A stretch of 64,000 nucleotides of DNA, from NCBI GenBank assembly GCA_021014325.1, contig CM037459.1:14906501-14970500 (forward strand), given 5' to 3'. Below, one piece after another: positions 48,132-61,708 of the stretch (the first letter of the stretch is position 1; the number at the start of each line of letters is the position of its first letter). The stretch is from Plazaster borealis (lineage: Eukaryota; Echinodermata; Asteroidea; Forcipulatida; Labidiasteridae). The notes beneath the pieces were generated by a model, which was given only the letters and a program-made list of their open reading frames with translations, did no database searches and was not told the origin of the DNA. The position numbers and the translations under genes are program-made.

Positions 48132-50380
48132 TGCCTGTTCTTAAAAAAGGCACAAGGTTGTCACTAACTCTTATTTTTTTTAAAGGATTAGCAAGGATGA
48201 TAATTTGTAATTGTATAAATGGTTATGTGATTGTGCATTTTGGCTTGGTGGACTGTTATGTATACTCTCAAAACCAGTTTTAAGACCCCCCTCCCAACTT
48301 GGCAAAAAATACCAAAAACACAACATTAGCCTGTTACTTTGGTAACGGGCTACATATTTAATTTAAAGTCTATGTTGTTTACTTGCACCCGAGTCCTTTC
48401 ATCGTACAAAGTATACACAAATATATAAACACAATATTTTTTAATGTGGACACATGTGAAGTATTTACTTATCATTACTCTTTTTCCTTCCTCCATAGCC
48501 CTGCTGTCGCTAAAAAAGTTACTTGGAAATTAAAATGTAAATATCTTTTCTTCTTGGAGATTGCCAAAACGGGTTGCCTGGAGTCTATACATTGCTTCGT
48601 GTTACATGGCCACGGCATAGGACGAGCATTGACGGAAAACCCTTTGTTTGGTGCTAATTATGTATTAAAGTTGACGTAGATATAACCAATGAATATAGAC
48701 ATATGATTTAGGGGAAGATGTTCATTTAAACTGTCTTTAGTCGTGGAACAAATTTTTTCGGAGATGGGAGTAAGAGTGTCCGATGAAAATTGTTAAAGAT
48801 TGTTTTGAGAAAAGCCTTCATTGTACATGTACTTAATAGTTACTCCAGCGATATAACCTAATTATGTTTATAATGTGTACACGATTGAATGTCTTCTTGC
48901 ACTGAAATGTCACAAAGTAATTATAAAAACCTCGGTAAAAGGCAAATTTAATTAAATTTATTGTACATCTTTGTTTGCGATTAACAGGGGACTATGTGCA
49001 CTTTTTGCCCATTTGGCACATCTTACCAATCAACTTTCGGAGGTATTAAAATTATTTTGATATTCATGCTTATTTTTGGATTCCGGTAGGTAGTGTATAC
49101 GGTATACGTCGCGGTATGTAGAAATGATCAAGACATCCCAACGGCATCCATTATTTATTATTAGAAATAACAGGATCTGAACATGAATAACGATTGACAT
49201 TCCAGTAAATTAAACATTTGTTTTCAAACGTCTAGCATATTATTTGTTGATACTTTATATTATGCCGAGCAAAGGTTGTTGGCTGCTTGCATTAGTCCGT
49301 GGTTCATAACTTATCACTGTCATTACAGAGGATGTTTGTGTGTGTAGCAGGGATGGATAGAGTACGTATAGACACTATGTTGTAACGAAACAACAAGATG
49401 CTTGCTTGGAGGGGCGATGACACCAGATGTCATCCAATCATGCACGTGTTCAAGGGAATGAAGACCAAAGCACGTCCCGTTGGGTTGCTCGTGTTTTCAA
49501 ACCACACAGAGACCGTGTGGTGACAATGGTTGTCCCACTTCCCACTGATTACCGGTTAGGCGATTGATATATAATCTTTTATTTTGCGAGTTTCTGACGA
49601 AATACATTGAAACTTTTCCCAGAGATTTTGTACACCTTACAATTCATTCTAAGACTTGGACCTGAAGCTATACTCTTCCTGATGTATGGGAAGACAATAA
49701 GGAAATAAAGCAATGACAGAAGCAGACTCCGCCGGGGAGTGACCTGAAATCAAGACTACCTGGGCTATTTATGAAGGGAAGTAAAATACATCTCTGCCCT
49801 TTAAGTATGCCTGTCGCGGTTGCCACCGTCGTTTTCATTAAACCAAAGTAGTACGTTACTGATTTGGGTCACACTTTAATAATATCACAGCATGTTGATA
49901 CAATTAACCAGGAAGAACCATGACAACGCTAGCCTGTATTTTCTGATTTAATTGATTAGTACAAGATTCGGTGACAATGGAGAAATGACAAAATTTCCTC
50001 CCGTGAGTTCATCACTTAAGGAAAAAAACCTAAATCAATAAAAAACAATTTATTCAGAGTTTTATTTTTTCTTCATTGCCATCAATTGTTGTTTGAAATA
50101 AAATGAGGTTGTACCATTTAGGTGCACTGGTGCACGATGAAAGACAACCAGGTAATCTAAAACGTTGGTACAAGAAGGCATACTATTCATAATCGATTAG
50201 GATTTAGATCTGCGAATGTAATTAACCTCAAGGGATCCGTGTATGAAACATAACACCGACAAGAGCCTAAACAGAGTCAACAAAAGGATTTGAAAGTCAC
50301 GACCCCTCTCTCAGTCATTCCTTTATCGAATGTGATACTAGTGCAGTTGTTTTACAAAACACGATCCAGTACTGGGACTC
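48132..50380. other. Intergenic, nothing recognised
   Basis: No conserved frame, RNA gene or named repeat seen on either strand. Confidence 0.5.
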
Positions 50381-50383
50381 TGT

Positions 50384-50732
50384 TCATGTTTGGTTATAAA
50401 CAGTACATGTTCAAATACTTGGACAGCCCATGTTTGGTTCTAAAACATGATCCAGTACTCGGACAGTCTATGTCTAGTTCTATAATAAACACTACATGAT
50501 CCACTACTCGGACAGCCCATGTTTGGTTATACAACAAACACTACATGATCCAGTACTCGGACAGTCCATGTTTGGTTCTAGAACAAACACTATTAGGATC
50601 CAGTACACGGACAGCTCACATTTGGTTCTATAATAAACAGTATACATGATCCAGTACCCGGACAGTCCATGTTTGGTTCTACAACAAAAACTACATGATC
50701 CAGTACTCGGACAGTCCATGTTTGGTTCTATA
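50384..50732 (+). repeat. 49-base minisatellite, about 7 copies
   Basis: Each unit contains CATGATCCAGTACTCGGACA followed by GTCCATGTTTGGTTCTA and AACAAACACTA. Spacing between CATGATCC words at 50495 and 50544 gives the 49-base period. Variants are scattered. Confidence 0.9.
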
Positions 50733-53700
50733 ATATTTCAATTTTGTTCGTCTGAATGATTTTTTTTCAGATTTCGAAATTGAGCATGTCTGTTTGTAAC
50801 AAATCTGGCCATATTTGGATAATCATGAGTGAATAATTACCAAATAACTGCATATTTTTTAAGCAGTTTTGCTGCCATCCCCCACCTTCGATACCAACGT
50901 GAATTCATCCTAAAGGGAAGCTATGATTAATCATCCCATCTTGACAACATAGAAGTGAAGAGTCCGTCAAGACAACACAAACATAGTCGAGGCAAAATCT
51001 TCCTCTTCTAGTTTGAATCTCTCTGCTGTGCACCTGCTTGGGCAGCCTCTAACGTGGATTACTGCGTGGAAACTCTACGGGAAACGGAATCAATAAAAGG
51101 GTACTATAGGCCTAGCATCTGTTTTGTAGGTTATTTGAAACTACCTATTTCTTGGAATGAAGATTTTGAATTTAAATTGATATTTTTTATTGTTACTACA
51201 TGAATACCATTCAGTCGGGTTCTAGAAATAGATAATCAAATAGAATTCTCATAACGGAGGAAATGCAATGCAAAATGCAATTCAACCCAAACTAGCAACA
51301 TTGTCACCCACATTTTATTTCTTTCAAAGCTTACCTTCGAGTAGAAATTGCCGCAAAAACATTATCACTCTTCGGAAGAAAATTATGTAATTAATGTTTC
51401 TTGTGACAATCATGTGAAGTATAGGGCCTAAAAGAAGTAACCATCTCTTTTTATGTGTTAAGCACAGAGACAGAAAGCCCAACAAGGAATATCGTTCCTC
51501 ATGCATGCTTGATAACCAATATTCCACGATTCATTGAGAATTGCAGTTGAATCTTTTTTATTTAAAATTGCGTATTGAGAAATTATGTATTAGTCAAATA
51601 TTATTAAGTCTCAAAATGAAGGCATGCCTATTATAGAAGTTAAATTTCGCGGCATTTACATTTTCGTCATTTGAATCTGCAGCAAAGTATTGTCTCTTTA
51701 ATGAGTTCCTGAAGAAAAAACCCTGCGTACTATACATACTTGACGTTTCAATCAGGTTTTTTTGTGGTGGTTCTCGAGAGAAACCTAGTCACCATTGTTG
51801 GTCACGACTGTGATCGACATTGGTAGCTTTTGTTGAATCTCTGCACATGTAGATGTTTCATAAAGGAACATGCCAGAAACAATCATTTTAAATCTAAAGT
51901 TGGACGAGATGCCAAAACTAAATTAGAACTTGTCCGATCTGTCAGCGATTTGATATCAGAAAGGACTGAAATCATGTTGTAGACATTTCAGTTGGACAGA
52001 AAATATGTCACAAAACAACCAAACTTTGATGTAAAACATGTAGTACACGTGTACCGGTACTGTAAAAGTGTTTGAAATGGGAAAGAAGAAAAAGAACTGT
52101 TGGACACGGGAAATAAATTATGTCATTAAAGAACATTGTTGATTGCTTATAGCCTTAATAATACATGTTTGAAACACTTCTCATGTGCTTTCCGCACGGC
52201 AATACACTACATAGACTCTATAGTTGCATTAAGGACAAGAAATTACACTTTATTGTTCGTAAATCTCTTGCTCTTTCAATCTTTTGATGTAATCCTTTGT
52301 AGCGTTTTGTGACAAGTTTTGGTTGACGTGTTTTGTTTTAAATTAAATTCCTCCTCCTTGGATCAGAACGTTTCCCATTACATGATATTATTTCGAGAAG
52401 CAAACTGTCATAACCATGTCCTCAGGGCTTCTGGCGACCGGGGACGAGGTTAGATAATGGTGTCCATTCATTAAGCACTTTGTCTTTAAAAATGAGATTT
52501 GACAAATTTGATATCATTATAGTCACAATTTGACGAGTCCCTAAAGGGAAAGGTAAAGAAAAATGAACAGGTAAAGAAAAAGAAAATTATTTAGTTCCCA
52601 CGAAATACTGTTTTGTTCCCTGAAAATAATTTCGTTCCCTTGAAATGTTATTTCTTTTCCCGGATATATTATTATTAGCGGGAAAAGAAATGTGTTTTCG
52701 AAGGAATAAAATTAAACTTCGAGATAAAAAACGAAATAATTATTATTTAGCGGGTACGTTGCGCTGAATGTGAAATTTAATTTTCGAGTGGGAATATCTC
52801 TATGAGATAGCTGTAACAGCCAGTGTATGTATTTTTTGTTTAAGCCGTTTTCTCAATGTTATTAAGCTGCAAATGTAAGGTAGAGGAAGAAGAGAAGCGT
52901 TCATAAACAAGATTCCGTAAAAGTCCGGAGTTTTCTTAAGGGATAAATATAAGGTGCATTCTTGGCCACCTAAGACTGGCAATCGTCCTGCCGGGCATTT
53001 GAACGATTTAGTTTCGCTCATTTAGGAAGGAAAGTGTAAAAAAAAATTTAATGTAAAGAATGGTATTCTTGATTGAGGGGGGGGGCGTGTCTATTTTCCA
53101 GGTAGGCCTACATGAGAGAATACTTGTCCCGGTTTTTTTTACCGCGACTGTGCTCATTATTTTCATTTAACCTTGCAGGTGCGCCAGTGCCAACTCCTAC
53201 AATAATTCACAGCCCTTTAGAGACTACTCCTACTTTCAAAAAATTGTCTCCTCGCTGAAATGATTCAAGTTATTTAGCATCTCGAACTCGAGACGCTCTG
53301 TGAGGTTGGCACATTACGGTCTATACGGCGACACGCCATTAAATACGTTTCCGCGGAGAGAAAACTTCACTCCATTCTTTCTATGCAAGCTCAGTAAATA
53401 TTTGGTATTTCGTGAAAACGTATGACAAAAAGAGTCGACCAAATTATCAGAAAAACATAAATTTATGAATACACGGTGGTCGGCAGCTTGGTGTTCACTT
53501 CCGGTGACTACATTTATTGTGAGTGTCTATACGATACATAAATACCTTGTGTGTACATTCTGTTAACACAATTCCACTATATCGAATTCACAGTTGTTAA
53601 AATAGTGATCTCTTCAATGTCTTAAATATTTTCTGCATTTATATACATCTTTTATGAACAGTTAGCCTGAACAGGTTGTATTTACCTTGTAGGCTCACAA

Positions 53701-53853
53701 ATATATATACACAATATTACGTCACAGGTGACAATATCCATAGTAGGCTGACAGTTTGTATTACTTGTTTGGTGTATCTTACAAGGAGTATGTGGTAGTT
53801 AATAATAACATTAATATCAGGGTGTTTATAAATATACAATAATAATTTAGGTC
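50733..53853. other. Intergenic, no supported gene
   Basis: No recognised gene or repeat. One acceptor-like site (ccttgcag at 53178) precedes two short open frames; it is discussed as a finding. A GACGTTTCAATCAG word near 51742 resembles the Penelope-like terminal sequence. Confidence 0.45.
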
Positions 53854-54237
53854 AACAATCAATAAGATAACAATCAAGTTCTTCATCAATCAGTAAATAA
53901 TCTACATCCTAACCTGTATTGAATATCGCTGTCTTTTAGACAACAATCACGTGCTTAATCAATTTAACAACATTAAAAGCAATGATTAAATCGATAATCG
54001 ATGCCATACAACTAAACGATAAAAAAAGGTATTAGTTTTGAATCAAACAATCAATAAGATAACAATCAAGTTCTTTATCAATCAGTAAATAATCTATATC
54101 CTAACCTGTATTGAATATCGCTGTCTTTTAGACAACAATCACGTGCTTAATCAATTTAACAACATTAAAAGCAATGATTAAATCGATAATCGATGCCATA
54201 CAACTAAACGATAAAAAAGGTATTAGTTTTGAATCAC
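53854..54237 (+). repeat. Tandem duplication, two 192-base copies
   Basis: Copies 53854-54045 and 54046-54237 differ at only a few bases (for example CTTCATC against CTTTATC). Neither copy codes for anything. It looks recent. Confidence 0.93.
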
Positions 54238-55215
54238 TTGGATAATAGTTTACGTCTTCATTCCTCCCCCGATCATATTCTGATTAATACAGCAATCGAA
54301 AAAGGTTTGTAAATGGATATTCACAAAAATCGTGACAAACACAACTGTGTTGGTATCGACAAAAACGTAATCACCCAATTTCATGATATTTTTTTGGAGC
54401 TTGATGAATGTCTGTTATTGAAAACTAAATAATCGGAATCCAACTCTTTTCCCAATTCCGTCGATGTAATTTCCTTTCACCTTGCCACAAAACCAATTCC
54501 TGTCTGTTCGTCATCAGGTTGTGGAATAACAAGGTCTATTTGGATGTCGCTTTTTATTCTCCACGGTGTAATAATTCCCGCTCTCAAGGAAAATGTCACT
54601 TCCAATCGACCTGGTTTCATGTTCACAGAACTGCTCAAGGGTGAAATCATTACCCAATTTGTTTGGATAGCAAAAAAGGATGAGAACAATCTAGTTTTGG
54701 CTGCAAAAACATTCTGAGATCGGCCAACTCGTCTGCAGACAGTCGCATATGGTCTTTCTCAAGATATCTGATGATTGGACTTATACAAGAATCAATCTGT
54801 TGTAATTCAGTAAGACCTTTCTCATAAAACATAATGATGAATAACATTTTCTGTTTGTATTTTTCATAAAATAAGGCCCTGGAAAGACTGTATCTCCAAG
54901 AGGCCGATGATTGAAACGACAAAAGAACTACCCCTAGATGTATAAACAGACTTATAAGTCTCTAAATATTGCATTTGTGACGTGTCTCTGTCTTTCCTCT
55001 TTGATTTAAAATTATGCAAGTTACTTTTTCACGAATACTTTGGTCACGCTGTTTCCCTCCAATGACATTTTTCCCATTGCAAAATAGTCAATATGTGACT
55101 ACTGAAGTGGTCGTATGTGCGAATCCCTCTCTAAAACAAACCCTTGCATTTTAATATACCCTTAACACACTCTGCAGTGTTACAGGAAGGTTAAACATAA
55201 ATTACTCATTTTGTT
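54238..55215. other. Intergenic, no supported gene
   Basis: An unrecognised 90-codon minus-strand frame lies at 54650-54922; I could not support it as a gene. Confidence 0.4.
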
Positions 55216-58200
55216 CTCATGGTACTAGGAGCACAGGCCTACTCGTGGCACTAGGAGGAGCACAGGGCCTACTCATGGCACTAGGAGCAAATGGCCTATA
55301 CTCATGGCACTAGGAGCACATGCCTACTCATGGCACTAGGAGCACAGGGCCTACTCATGGCACTAGGAGCACAGGCCTACTCATGGCACTAGGAGCAAAT
55401 GGCCTACTCATGGCACTAGGAGCACAGGGCCTACTCATGGCACTAGGAGCAAATGGCCTACTCATGGCACTAGGAGCAAATGGCCTACTCATGGCACTAG
55501 GAGCACAGGGCCTACTCATGGCACTAGGAGCACAGGCCTACTCATGGCACTAGGAGCAAATGGCCTACTCATGGCACTAGGAGCACAGGGCCTACTCATG
55601 GCACTAGGAGCACATGCCTACTCATGGCACTAGGAGCACAGGCCTACTCATGGCACTAGGAGCACAGGGCCTACTCATGGCACTAGGAGCAATTATGGCC
55701 TACTCATGGCACTAGGAGCACAGGGCCTACTCGTGGCACTAGGAGCACAGGGCCTACTCATGGCACTAGGAGCAAATGGCCAACTCATGGCACTAGGAGC
55801 ACAGGCCTACTCATGGCACTAGGAGCAAATGGCCTACTCATGGCACTAGGAGCACATGCCTACTCATGGCACTAGGAGCACAGGCCTACTCGTGGCACTA
55901 GGAGCACAGGGCCTACTCATGGCACTAGGAGCAAATGGCCTACTCATGGCACTAGGAGCACAGGGCCTACTCGTGGCACTAGGAGCACAGGGCCTACTCA
56001 TGGCACTAGGAGCAAATGGCCTACTCATGGCACTAGGAGCACAGGCCTACTCATGGCACTAGGAGCACATGCCTACTCATGGCACTAGGAGCAAATGGCC
56101 TACTCATGGTACTAGGAGCACAGGCCTACTCATGGCACTAGGAGCACAGGCCTACTCATGGCACTATGAGCACAGGGCCTACTCATGGCACTAGGAGCAC
56201 AAGCCTACTTATGGCACTGGGAGCACAGGCATACTCATGGCACTAGGAGCACAGGCCTACTCGTGGCACTAGGAGCAAATGGCCTACTCATGGCACTAGG
56301 AGCACAGGCCGAGTCATGGCACTAGGAGCAAATGGCCGACTCATGGCACTAGGAGCACAGGCCTCCTCATGGCACTAGGAGCACATGCCTACTCATGGCA
56401 CTAGGAGCACATATGTACTCATGGCACTAGGAGCACATGCCTACTCATGGCACTAGGAGCAAATGGCCTACTCATGGCACTAGGAGCACAGGCCTCCTCA
56501 TGGCACTAGGAGCACATGCCTACTCATGGCACTAGGAGCAAATGGCCTACTCATGGCACTAGGAGCACATGCCTACTCATGGCACTAGGAGCACAGGCCT
56601 ACTCGTGGCACTAGGAGCACAGGGCCTACTCATGGCACTAGGAGCAAATGGCCTACTCATGGCACTAGGAGCACAGGGCCTACTCGTGGCACTAGGAGCA
56701 CAGGGCCTACTCATGGCACTAGGAGCAAATGGCCTACTCATGGCACTAGGAGCACAGACCTACTCATGGCACTAGGAGCACATGCCTACTCATGGCACTA
56801 GGAGCACATGCCTACTCATGGCACTAGGAGCAAATGGCCTACTCATGGCACTAGGAGCACAGGCCTCCTCATGGCACTAGGAGCACATGCCTACTCATGG
56901 CACTAGGAGCAAATGGCCGACTCATGGCACTAGGAGCAAAGGGCCTACTCATGGCACTAGGAGCAAATGGCCTACTCATGGCACTAGGAGCACAGGCCTA
57001 CTTACGGCACTAGGAGCACAGGCCTACTCATGGCTTTAGGAGCACAGGCCTACTCATGGCACTAGGAGCACATGCCTACTCGTGGCACTAGGAGCACATG
57101 CCTACTCATGGCACTAGGAGCACATGCCTACTCGTGGCACTAGGAGCACAAGGCCTACTCATGGCACTAGGAGCAGGCCTCCTCATGGCACTAGGAGCAG
57201 GCCTCCTCATGGCACTAGGAGCACATGCCTACTCATGGCACTAGGAGCAAATGGCCTACTCATGGTACTAGGAGCACAGGCCTACTCATGGCACTAGGAG
57301 CACAGGCCTACTCATGGCACTATGAGCACAGGGCCTACTCATGGCACTAGGAGCACAAGCCTACTTATGGCACTGGGAGCACAGGCATACTCATGGCACT
57401 AGGAGCACAGGCCTACTCGTGGCACTAGGAGCAAATGGCCTACTCATGGCACTAGGAGCACAGGCCGAGTCATGGCACTAGGAGCACATGCCTACTCATG
57501 GCACTAGGAGCAAATGGCCGACTCATGGCACTAGGAGCAAAGGGCCTACTCATGGCACTAGGAGCACATATGTACTTATGGCACTAGGAGCAAATGGCCT
57601 ACTCATGGCACTAGGGGCACAGGGCCTACTCATGGCACTAGGAGCACAAGCCTACTTATGGCACTGGGAGCACAGGCATACTCATGGCACTAGGGGCACA
57701 GACCTACTCGTGGCACTAGGAGCAAATGGCCTATCATGGCACTAGGAGCACAGGCCGAGTCATGGCACTAGGGGCACAGGGCCTACTCATGGCACTAGGA
57801 GCACAGGCCCACTCATGGCGCTAGGAGCACAGGCCTCCTCATGGCACTAGGAGCAGGCCTCCTCGTGGCACTAGGGGCAAAGGGCCTACTCATGGCACTA
57901 GGAGCACAGGCCCAATCATGGCGCTAGGAGCACAGGCCCACTCATGGTGCTAGGAGCACATGCCTACTCATGGCACTAGGGGCAAAGGGCCTACTCATGG
58001 CACTAGGAGCACAGGCCTACTCATGGAACTAGGAGCAAAGGGCCTACTCATGGCGCTAGGAGCAAATGGCCGACTCATGGCACTAGGAGCACAGGCCTCC
58101 TCATGGCACTAGGAGCACATGCCTACTCATGGCACTAGGAGCACATATGTACTCATGGCACTAGGAGCAAATGGCCTACTCATGGCACTAGGAGCACAGG

Positions 58201-58580
58201 CCTACTTACGGCACCAGGAGCACATGCCTACTCATGGCATTAGGAGCACATGCCTACTCATTGCACTAGGAGCACAGGCCTACTCATGGCACTAGGAGCA
58301 CATGCCTACTCATGGCATTAGGAGCACATGCCTACTCATTGCACTAGGAGCACAGGCCTACTCATGGCACTAGGAGCAAATGGCCTACTCATGGTACTAG
58401 GAGCACAGGCCTACTCATGGTACTAGGAGCACAGGCCTACTCATGGTACTAGGAGCACAGGCCCACTCATGGCGGTAGGAGCACAGGCCTACTCATGGCA
58501 CTAGGGGCAAAGGGCGTACTCATGGTACTAGGAGCACAGGCCCACTCATGGCGCTAGGAGCAAAGGGCCTACTCATGGCT
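55216..58580 (+). repeat. Satellite-like array of about 26-base units with higher-order structure
   Basis: The unit is close to CTCATGGCACTAGGAGCACA plus GGCCTA, with main endings GCACAGGGCC, GCAAATGGCC, GCACAGGCC and GCACATGCC, 25-27 bases each and roughly 125 units in 3.4 kb. Blocks are duplicated inside: 55856-56062 recurs 713 bases later with one change, and a block with distinctive ACTATGAGCAC, CAAGCCTACTTATGG and ACTGGGAGCAC units at about 56100-56300 recurs 1157 bases later. The right end is more diverged. Short frames inside it (repeats of LMALGAQGL) are by-products. Confidence 0.97.
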
Positions 58581-61214
58581 GTGACATTATTGTATTTTGA
58601 CATCAATTTAAAGATAGGAGCCTTACATTTAAATTGACGTAAGTTCTCACGTTTTCAATATAACAACATACAATGATGACACGTTTTGCCAATTGGTATG
58701 TTTGTTTTCCTCACCACAGGAGGAGAAGAGTCGGAGAAATCTTCTAGAAGATAATATACATTCAGCAGACAATATGGATTAGGATATCTGTACAAACTTT
58801 ACATCGGGTATTAGCTGATTCGATTGAGCTCACCTTTTAAGGACGTGGTTACACCAGACATTTTACATGAAATATGTTCAAGGCAATCCCAAAGAAGGCA
58901 AAATATTCACATTTCAATTTGAGCATAATTTTCTTGAGGAAAGTAATTAACTGTTAAAAAAGTCTCTTGTGATACCGAAGTTGTTACTAAGCACTGCGTA
59001 GCTACTTTGTTGCCTAAAAGTAGCCTTGATGAATTGCTTTCTGTGATAAGGCCGTAATCTGCAAAAGGATAACCTGTGTATGTGAACTTTGTGCAACTGC
59101 TTATTTATTACGGTGCATGTTTTATCAACTGTACATTTAAATAATAATAATAATAATAATAATAATAGTCATTCCAGCTTACCATAGGGTGTAAAAAGTT
59201 CGAAAAATAAAATCAGTCAATGCATTAACTTCATTCCCAAAAGATAATACTCAACCTAGTTGCTGATCATGATAAATATTTTATATATAACAATTAGTTG
59301 AATTAATGAATACAAAAATACTAGGAAATGCTTTACACCATATAGTCTACCATCCTTATACAGTAGACTTCAAAACAACTGAGAGTGTGAACAGGTTTTC
59401 AGGTAATAATTCAACTGCACAAACAATGAGTTTCTTAAACACACTGTCATTAACATTGAGGAACACCAATTAATCGTCAAAACAACATTCTCAAGTAATG
59501 GTATAAGAATAACTCTATATGCTCTGAAAGACTTTAAAAATTAACTCTCCTTCAAATCGATTGGTGCTTGATGTTCGCTTAAAAAGGGAAACTTGAACGT
59601 TTTACCACCAGACAACGCCAGATGTTCCAGACAATATTGGCTAGCTTGTACGTTCATTTGATGCAGCCAGCAAACAGTCTGCATTTAGGGCAATAATTGT
59701 AGAATAAATAAATCAACACTTACAGCTACTTTTATACATCCAATTGTGCTTCTTAGAAATGTTTGCGCAACTTCAGACAGACAACAAGAGGGCCCCATGT
59801 CAAATGCTTTACCGGTGAGTGTTTGGTCTAACACTAAAGTGGGAGATTCGGCAACCCTTGTAAATAATGGAGTAAAATAATAAATTATCTGAACACGGAG
59901 ATTGTGCCTGAATGTGTTTACTTCTTATGTCCTTGTTGGTCAACACGATCCCGCGGATGGTTGGAAAAACCCCAACCATCACATATATGACTTTATTAAA
60001 ATATGTTTTAATTTAAGAATGTGTGATATGTACGAAAAAACTATTTTGTATAACTTCAACTCATTTTTGTATTACTCCAAATAGTCAACATTTCTGCAGA
60101 CTCACGGTCGAACATAATGAAGTTCACATGTCGTACATGGCGCCTTTATTCATGTATATATTTTAGATAGCTTTCATCCGGGTGACATTTGTTTTATTTT
60201 AATGTTTATAACCAAATCTTAAAATTGTTAACAAAGTAAAAACTAAAAAAAATACAACGGCAACAATCAATCAGCATCGCGTGCGGGATTTATCAACGAG
60301 CCTGTATCAAAAAGGTCATCGTGAATAGTGCATTCATACAACATCGGTTATTAAAACATCAAATTCTCTTCTTGATCTTTCGCGTCGAAAGGGAAACTGA
60401 ACGTCAAGGAGGTTTTTATGCGGATCTGGTAATCTTTTAGTTATAGTTGACTTTTCAAGGTTAAGAAATCTTATCTAGTTAAGACAACATCTGAATGCCA
60501 CAGCAAAAGATGTACAAACGTTTAAATCACAAAACTCTGGTCCTTCCGAGATTTCTTATCTCACTTTTTTTGTGTCAATGCATAAATGCGAGATAAGAAT
60601 CAGAAGAATCTTAAAGGACTCCCTTGAAAGGCCCCTGAAGGGCATATGTGATTTATCTGCACTGCTTCCCCTCACTGGAAGATGAGTTGACAAAATTCTA
60701 TACAATGTATCACAATATTTGGGGTTGAGGTTAGGCTACATCACAGCCGTGAGTCACAGTGATTAGTGCAGTAATGATTCTTAGAAACGGCAGAGGCAAG
60801 ACTACCTCAGCTTGCTGACAGTCCGCCCGGCAAGATGTTACCAAGACTAAAGTTAGAGAAGTGGTGAACAACAAAAACAAATTACTACTTAATTAATTTC
60901 CAAAGTATGATAAGAAAGTAACGCTTTCAAAAGATACACCGTTCTCACAGAACAATTTTGTCCTTTGGTTCCATGGAAAAAATCATTAATATTGCCTTAA
61001 GCTTTTTGCTAAAGCACCTAGCTATAGCGAGGCACATTCAATACCTTTGTTTAAAACTATGGAAACAGTTCTATTTAAAATGTGGGTTAAATTATCTGTT
61101 TTCACATCTGCAAATAAAACGATACGACACCAACGCTGGTGTACAGTTAATAAAGGTTAAACATCAACAATGCTACACGTCATTATTGATTGAAGGATTT
61201 AAATTTGTCTGACT
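58581..61214. other. Intergenic between array and GPCR gene
   Basis: An (AAT)n run lies at 59141-59167. A possible terminal exon at 58720-58782 is treated as a finding. Otherwise nothing recognised. The 3' UTR of the minus-strand GPCR gene should lie in the right part. Confidence 0.5.
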
Positions 61215-61708
61215 TCAGGTTGTTGTTGTGATCATCTGCTGTTTCTCAGGCGGTGTGGTAGCTGTGCCTTTAGTCCAGCTATTGTCCTTATTATTATTCT
61301 TCGTGCCAAGTTTTGTGTTGTTAGCCCCTTTGGATGACTGCCAACGCACGGAGTACATAGTCGTCTTGTTAGAGCGGTCCGAGTGGCTGGCTTCCACACC
61401 TGGTTTAGAGGGGCGTAAACCAAGACAGGCGCAGATCTTGTGCCAATAACGCACATTACACGCTCCATAGATGAGTGGGTTGAAGCAGGAGTTAGACAGA
61501 CCAAACATGAAAGCTATCTCAAACACGTATGCGTGAAACGTTTCTTGGTCTGGGTACCAGACATACCATAGACCAAAGAAGGCGTAAGGTAACCAGTTGA
61601 TGGCGAATACGGTAAAAATGGCGACTGCCATGCGCACTGTACGTCTCTGGGCTCGAAGGAATAGCTTGGAGCGAGCTTGACGCATTTCTGACAGATTCTC
61701 GCTGTTTT
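61215..61708 (-). CDS. Class A peptide GPCR, last coding exon (TM6, TM7, C-terminal tail)
   Basis: Read on the minus strand, the acceptor ttttctgtcttaaaaag ends at 61709 and the exon begins with two bases of a split codon. It then encodes NSENLSEMRQARSKLFLRAQ (end of intracellular loop 3), TM6 with AVAIFTVFAINWLPYAFFGL, the loop YPDQETFHAY, TM7 with FGLSNSCFNPLIYGACN (the NPxxY motif as NPLIY), a Cys pair (KICACLGL) suited to palmitoylation, and a Ser/Thr/Asn-rich tail to TGA at 61215. PYxxxGLWYxW and SNSCxNPxIYG resemble the GnRH/corazonin/AKH and vasopressin-type receptor group. This is the last ~164 residues; the rest of the gene is beyond 64000 or in unseen exons. Confidence 0.85.

Noticed and set aside
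54650..54922. Minus-strand 90-codon frame (contains ELQQIDSCISPIIRYLEKDH)
   Set aside because: It looks somewhat protein-like, with a faint resemblance to the segment before retroelement integrases, but there is no catalytic motif, flanking repeat or continuing frame to support it.
55320..57745. Frames repeating LMALGAQGL inside the satellite array
   Set aside because: By-product of the tandem units; frames break wherever the unit length changes.
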